Positions 58,642 through 64,000 of a DNA stretch of 64,000 bases are shown piece by piece (the first letter of the stretch is position 1; the number at the start of each line of letters is the position of its first letter). This DNA is from Lates calcarifer (taxonomy: Eukaryota > Chordata > Actinopteri > Centropomidae): assembly GCF_001640805.2 (NCBI RefSeq), contig NC_066856.1:3171937-3235936 (forward strand), read 5' to 3'. The position numbers and the translations under genes are program-made. A model generated the notes under the pieces. It did not search any database. It was not told the origin of the DNA and saw nothing but the letters and a program-made list of their open reading frames with translations.

Positions 58642-59514
58642 GTAAGGGAAAGTTAGACATCAGATGTAAACCACCTCCTCACCCCTCACACATGGCCTTG
58701 GCCTCCTGTTACAGCTCTGAAAACATTGTTGGAGTATCCTGGGGAATAAATGAATGGTAGTCTGCACAGAAACCAAAACTAACATTCCCTGAAAATTACT
58801 GCTGATTAATGCTTTGAGCACTTTGTCCTGTTCATGCATTTTATATTGTAGAAATAATGTCTCAAGTAATTCAGTAGTGCTATTTAAAAGTAGTTTTTAA
58901 CTGTGACAAGCAAATACAGTAGTTACATCTGTCTGAGACTGAGTCAAATTTAGAGAGAAACAACATGCCTAACAGATCTACTCTTCTTCTCTCAAAACCA
59001 ATGTATTAGCCCATCTCTCAGTGCTTCACAATTTATCCTGTCTGTAGCACTCAGGAGCCAGGGGTCTTTTTATTTTATTTTTTTTAAGGCTCAGTAATTT
59101 CTTAAAACAGCTGGGCACTGTGGTGTTTAACAAAGGTGAGTCAAACAGGAGTAACCCATGCATTTGTTGGGAACTATATTCTTTTGTGGATGAATTCACA
59201 TTCAGAGCTATCACTTTTTCATTAGATTATCTTTCAAAAAGGAGAATATTATTATGTCACTGATATTATTATATTTGAGGACTGGATATTTACATTCTCA
59301 CAACAGCAGGAGCAAATATAGGTCAATGCATTCTTGTTGGTTTTGGTCTTTTAAAGCAATTTCTTGACAATAAGAAAAAAATCCTTTAAAGGTTATATAT
59401 GAATACAAACCTATAACCACAACACACTACCTGCTACCATTCACAACAATGTCTTGTTTTGTTCGTGTCAACATAATAGCTCGGTGTATGTACAGTCCAC
59501 ATAGACAAGCTCTC
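58642..59514. other. Non-coding stretch
   Basis: No feature beyond a T-rich patch near 59068-59086. Confidence 0.5.
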
Positions 59515-59680
59515 TCCCCTAACTGCATGTAGCATGAAATGACTTCATGAGTGGCGACAGCTTATCTCTCCCTGTGGATGGGATCAATACGCTGGCGCTC
59601 TCGCTTTCCTTGTTGACGTGAAACCTCAGAGACCTGCTATCATATGCACTGTAGTCCACCTGCTTTGGGTAAACATGGCC
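59515..59680. promoter_or_regulatory. Weak candidate conserved non-coding element
   Basis: Repeat-free block with 'tgcatgtagcatgaaatgac' and 'gatgggatcaatacgctggc', retaining several CpGs. Candidate only. Confidence 0.18.
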
Positions 59681-61719
59681 TATCTCTCCGTGCCCCCCCC
59701 ACCCCAAGCAAGGGAGGGTGCTGGGACCGAGCTGTGGCTGCTTCTTCATATTTACCCTTCTGTGACTTGGCCTTATGCATAGAAATGTTGTCATGCATTT
59801 GTCTGATTTTGTAGGGAGGACCGGGGAGACATGAAGACATGGAGTCTGTGCTATCAGTCCATCTCAGAGATGACCTATTGTGTAAACAGCAGGAACAACC
59901 TGTTGGCTGCAGGTGGCTTGTCGTCTTGTAGTAACACAGAGCAGCAGCTCATATGGGTGTCAACAAGTTGTGGAACTTAGTGATGATATCATTTTGGTTC
60001 TCTGTAGAGGAAAATGTTTGGATTATGTTATTTTGCATGTTAGAGCCTCTGATAACAGTGCATGAAGGACAAGACCCAGTTTATTTAATCACAATTCAAT
60101 ATTGACACAACTGAAACAGTGTTCAGTCTTAGGTAACAAATCAAGTGTTTAGCCATTGGAGTCATTTTGTTTTTTATTTAGGGACTGTAGGAAATTAGTG
60201 GAAGGGCCTGTACTTCATGTTTCTCTTTTTTTAATGAAAGTCTGCATTGTTAATATTTTCTCCCCATGACTTGGAAAAAAACACCATCCCCCGAACATCT
60301 CTTAACAATGCAGGGGCAGTGACTTGGTTCACCTCCCATAACCACAAATAATTAAAAGAAGAAAATAATTTAAGATAATATAACCCAGTTTAAACATTTA
60401 ACAGAATATTATTTTTACGTTGTGTTTCAGCAGCAAGTGAAATGAGCGACTGCCGATTTTATGGCAAGGAAATGGTGTGTTCAAAGCCAAAGTGTGTGGA
60501 TCTTTGTCCTCTGCTAAGGAACTTTTTTGGGAACAATCCACGTTCACACGGATGTTAGACTGTCTTAGACTCTGTCAGACGGAGACCTTGTAGGTTGAAT
60601 GTTGCATCAATAAAAACCTTTGGGAGCTTGCAAATAAATAATATGTCCCATTTCCCAAATATTCCAGCAACCAGTAAATGAAGAGACCTGCAACTGTCCC
60701 TGAATGAACTGGGCACAGACACCAGCTCTGAATCTCCAGATTTCAAATAATAAGACTACATTTTTGATGTTACCCAACAGACATCATGTTAACCAGGTGT
60801 GTTCGGAGCTACCTCTAGACAACTGAGATAAAACATTTTCAAAAATCAGCAAAGTCAAGTTAATAACTGCCAGGAAATAGTTCAAGTCCACTTCTCACTG
60901 ATGTTAAGGGCAGTTGGAAACAGCTCTCACACTGGAGAATCAGTACACTCTTGTTTTACAGCTGATCTGATTTTACACTAAAGGTGATATATGTAAACAA
61001 AGCTTTACGTGTCTTAGTCACAGATTGGCTAACTGCGGAAAACTGGACCATAAAGTAAGTGTGTTCAAATCACAAGTACGGAACTGATCTTATCAGTAAC
61101 TGGTCCAAGGTCAGTATGTTTCATGTCATTCATCAGTAGTAAGTTGGCAACATGTAATACTGAACATGCCTAATTTTTACGCTAACTTTATTAGGACACA
61201 TTTAACTTTACAGTCATTTACTGTAGTGATGTGGTGATCATATAGGCTAATGAAAAAAATTGAAGATGTGCATGCTCATGCAAAATATGTAGTGAAACCA
61301 GGGTGGTATACTATCACTATGTTACAACAGCTAGTGTGCAATAAACAGAAATATAATGATTCTAAAATTAATAAAACTAATATTTATAAAAAGATATATA
61401 ATGGATAAAAATTAGAAATGCAATATTTGAGTATATAAAATGTACATTAAATATACATATGCCACAATTTTGATATACTATACTATAAGATAAAAAAAAA
61501 ATACCCCCACCTTGATTATTTTATGATCATCGGATGATTGACACAATGCTCTTAAAAATCAATTATGATCAAAAACATTACTGCCTAATTTTCTGTCATC
61601 AGCAAAAAGTCAAACTGTAGTGGAAAATGAGTCAACTGTATCAGAGTACAGTACATGAACTTCCAAAAGTCTGTTATAATGTATGAGGATAAAACTGCAG
61701 AGAAAATCCCAGACGGGGC
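59681..61719. other. Non-coding stretch, AT-rich at the 3' end
   Basis: C-run at 59693-59700. 61320-61510 is strongly AT-rich. No gene or identifiable repeat. Confidence 0.55.
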
Positions 61720-62065
61720 TTTTAGAGGGCTGTTGTGAAATCCCGACACCCTGCAGCATCAGAGCTTTCACCACCTAACTCCAGCCCAATTCCAGGCTCT
61801 TTGAGTAAAGTGAGAAGACTTGCTGAAATCCTGAAGAAAAATTATATCATAATTACTGTGGCCGCATTGAGGAGAGAGGCTCGCCTCGGATCCTGTACGC
61901 TCAGCTCTCACAATAGGTGGCCACTTTGCCCGTCTGAGAGGGATCCATATCACACAGACCATTGTGAAAGTCCGCACAAAAGCCGCGGTGAGAGATACTT
62001 CATTACTCGAGTGTTCGCAGATCAGTTTCTTTTGTCTGCTTTGGCCATCCACCATTTTACACCTC
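61720..62065. promoter_or_regulatory. Candidate conserved non-coding element, open on both strands
   Basis: Balanced composition, several CpGs ('ggccgcattgagg', 'aagccgcggtgag'), 'aattatatcataattac' and 'ttcattactcgag'. Open frames of 144 codons (+, 61735-62169) and 95 codons (-, 61768-62055) overlap. Neither has splice signals or a domain. Long overlapping frames are compatible with constrained non-coding DNA. Coding is not excluded. Confidence 0.28.
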
Positions 62066-63439
62066 TGGAAAAAAAGTCACAGTTGACAAGTGAATTTCAT
62101 TGTGACCCTGTGACCTTGTTGAACGTCTGTCTGTTTACACAGACGTACATATGCCAACACCCTCCGTAAACACACATAAAGAGAGAAAAGCTCTTCTGAC
62201 TACAAGCAGAACATTTAACGACGCTCACAGATGTCAACCAGAGTTTAACAGTTTGGGTGAGTGCTTACTAATTTATACGAGCACTCTGTGATTATGTTAG
62301 GCTTGTGCTTTCTGTGACTGTGGATTTGGATGAGGAACAGATTTGGACTGAGGACAAAGTCTGAGGATGTTTTGGACTGTTTATGTGTTGGATGGCTTTC
62401 TTGGCTCTTTCATGTCAAAACAGTGTCTCACAGTGTCTTTCAAGTGTCTCTCAGTTCTTGCTGAAACAAGAATTAACGGTCAAAATGCAAGAAATATTAA
62501 AATATATAATTTAAAATAGCCTTTCTGCACTCCCTCCTTGCAACTACATTTATTCAGAATGAAACAGGTGCTGAACACAAAGCCTCACTCAAGGTAAAGA
62601 TAAAAGTGAGATATGGCAAACAAAGGTGTGCACTCCTTACTCACACAATAAAACTGTCTGTCTGACACACTGCTCCTCTGTCACTGGAAGCTCCTGAATT
62701 TCTACATTTAAAACTGCATTTAGTTTCCCATGCTGGAAGCACATGGTTAAAAGTTCTGAGTAGATTTCTCCTGTTTGAATTTGTCATCTTTAAATATTGA
62801 GCTTATTAATATCACTGATTTTTAGGACCTTAATTTATATGAATGCCACAATGTGCTGCTGCTATCCTGATAGACTCTTCCTTACTGAGGTTTAAGTATA
62901 ATGTGATGATGCTGTTGAGACACAGCTGCAGTCTGTGTGTCTCTAGTGTAAGAGTTGTATTAGTGTGGTCCTGCAGAGAATATGCAGATATCATATGGTT
63001 ACATTAGTTCATACAGTTGTAGCATGACTATTTTTTTTTCCCTTCAAGATATTTCAGAATTTAAGGCATTTCTCAAAATATTTGAGGAGTCACCATCCAT
63101 CTCACATCCCATTTCAAAATCTAATTGATATCACAAGTCACAACACAGGTCATTTTTGAGACCACTTTGGAGTACCTGTCACTTAGTCATATCTGATGTT
63201 AACTAATAAGTTACCACTCATGTCAGCTTTGGGAAGTCTCATAGATATCACGGAAGAAAATTTTGATAAAAGGGATGAAAATAAAATGTAATACATCTCT
63301 TCCCCTTCTAGAGTTCTTAAATTCAGATTACGTTGCCTCCTCATGCCCATCTCCTCACCCTGCTGAGTTGTGAACATTCCTGCACAGCTCAGCCTCTCAT
63401 CCTGCTCCCACATCCTCCTCAGCAAATCCACACAAAGAA
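62066..63439. other. Non-coding stretch
   Basis: Nothing beyond chance frames and a T-run near 63031. Confidence 0.55.
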
Positions 63440-63570
63440 AGAGAGAGACAGCAAAAAGAACGGATCATATTGACAATTATTTCAGTGTGGCTGGCTCCGG
63501 GCAAATTAGATTGAATGGGCTGGAAAACAAGTTACATCATTCCAATTAGGTTATGATCAGTCACTGGTAT
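63440..63570. promoter_or_regulatory. Weak candidate conserved non-coding element
   Basis: 'gggcaaattagattgaatgggc' and 'ttccaattaggttatgatc' give two ATTAG cores within 60 bases in repeat-free sequence. Confidence 0.2.
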
Positions 63571-63771
63571 GGGCAGTGGAGGCCACAGCACAGGCCTCTT
63601 TGTACTGTACTGCAGATAGAGACGCACAGAGAGGAGACGGAGTCTAAGGCGAGAGACAGGCCTGGTGCTAATGTCTGCCCTAACTCAATAGAGAGGCTGC
63701 CTCGCTGCCTTGGCTGGTTGCTCTCACTCTGTCTGATTGACCACTCCATTAAAACTGCACTGACATGACCG

Positions 63772-63772
<1 letters not shown>

Positions 63773-63811
<39 letters not shown>
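63773..63811. repeat. (TG)19 microsatellite
   Basis: About 19 uninterrupted TG units. Confidence 0.95.
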
Positions 63812-63816
<5 letters not shown>

Positions 63817-63967
63817 GGAGGGTTTTTCTTCAGAGATCAGACATAACCAAATTTATTTTGCAGCTGGGCCTCACATCAATCTATCTTAATTATCTGAATT
63901 TGGCATTAAACAAGCATAAATTGCAGTAACAATTGCAGTAGCTTTGACTGAGTGATGCATCTGTTTC

Positions 63968-63978
<11 letters not shown>
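63812..63978. other. Non-coding spacer between two GT tracts
   Basis: Short AT-rich interval with no frame or motif of note. Confidence 0.5.

Positions 63979-64000
<22 letters not shown>
63979..64000. repeat. (GT)n microsatellite, cut by the window edge
   Basis: At least eleven GT units run to the last base, so the true length is unknown. Confidence 0.9.

Overview
The window looks like nuclear DNA from a vertebrate, most likely a ray-finned (percomorph-type) fish. The reasons are the AT-leaning, stop-rich sequence with no dense gene array, many long CA/GT microsatellites, a decayed Tc1-like transposase, several short inverted-repeat DNA transposons, and a fragment of a dispersed repeat that I recognise from many teleost introns. 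There is no bacterial or phage gene organisation. I found no rRNA, tRNA or CRISPR array. Almost all listed open reading frames are short, lack splice context or run through simple repeats, and I treat them as chance.

Protein-coding content is minimal and uncertain. Four short segments are exon-like. (1) 26592-26690 (+) is a 99-base open segment between good splice sites, phase 1 on both sides. (2) 22439-22687 (-) would be a terminal exon of 82 residues after a good acceptor, ending in a tyrosine-containing tail. (3) 25772-25879 (-) is a 108-base phase-1 open segment whose last 9 bases also have their own excellent acceptor. (4) 58580-58641 (+) would be a start-codon exon encoding nine residues up to a strong donor. 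None could be assigned to a named gene, and they do not all fit one gene. The window is best read as intergenic or long-intron sequence that may carry the edges of one or two genes.

Layout. 0-14 kb is non-coding with small microsatellites. About 14.06-14.5 kb holds a Tc1/mariner relic. 15.85-16.11 kb holds the first copy of a MITE-like family (family A), with further copies at 49.38-49.61 kb and 56.58-56.83 kb. 22.4-26.8 kb contains three of the four exon candidates. 27.56-27.71 kb is the teleost dispersed-repeat fragment. 40.26-40.56 kb is a second inverted-repeat element (family B).

Between these lie blocks of simple-repeat-poor sequence with homeodomain, SOX or MEIS-like sites, the texture of vertebrate conserved non-coding elements. 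Examples are around 14.9, 19.1, 24.6, 33.4, 38.4-39.0, 42.7, 46.0-46.6, 48.3-48.6, 53.6, 57.6, 59.6 and 61.7-62.1 kb. Conservation cannot be tested here, so these are candidates only. I saw no new multi-gene system. The points most worth checking are the exon candidates, the long-inverted-repeat MITE family, and a few perfect palindromes in enhancer-like blocks.
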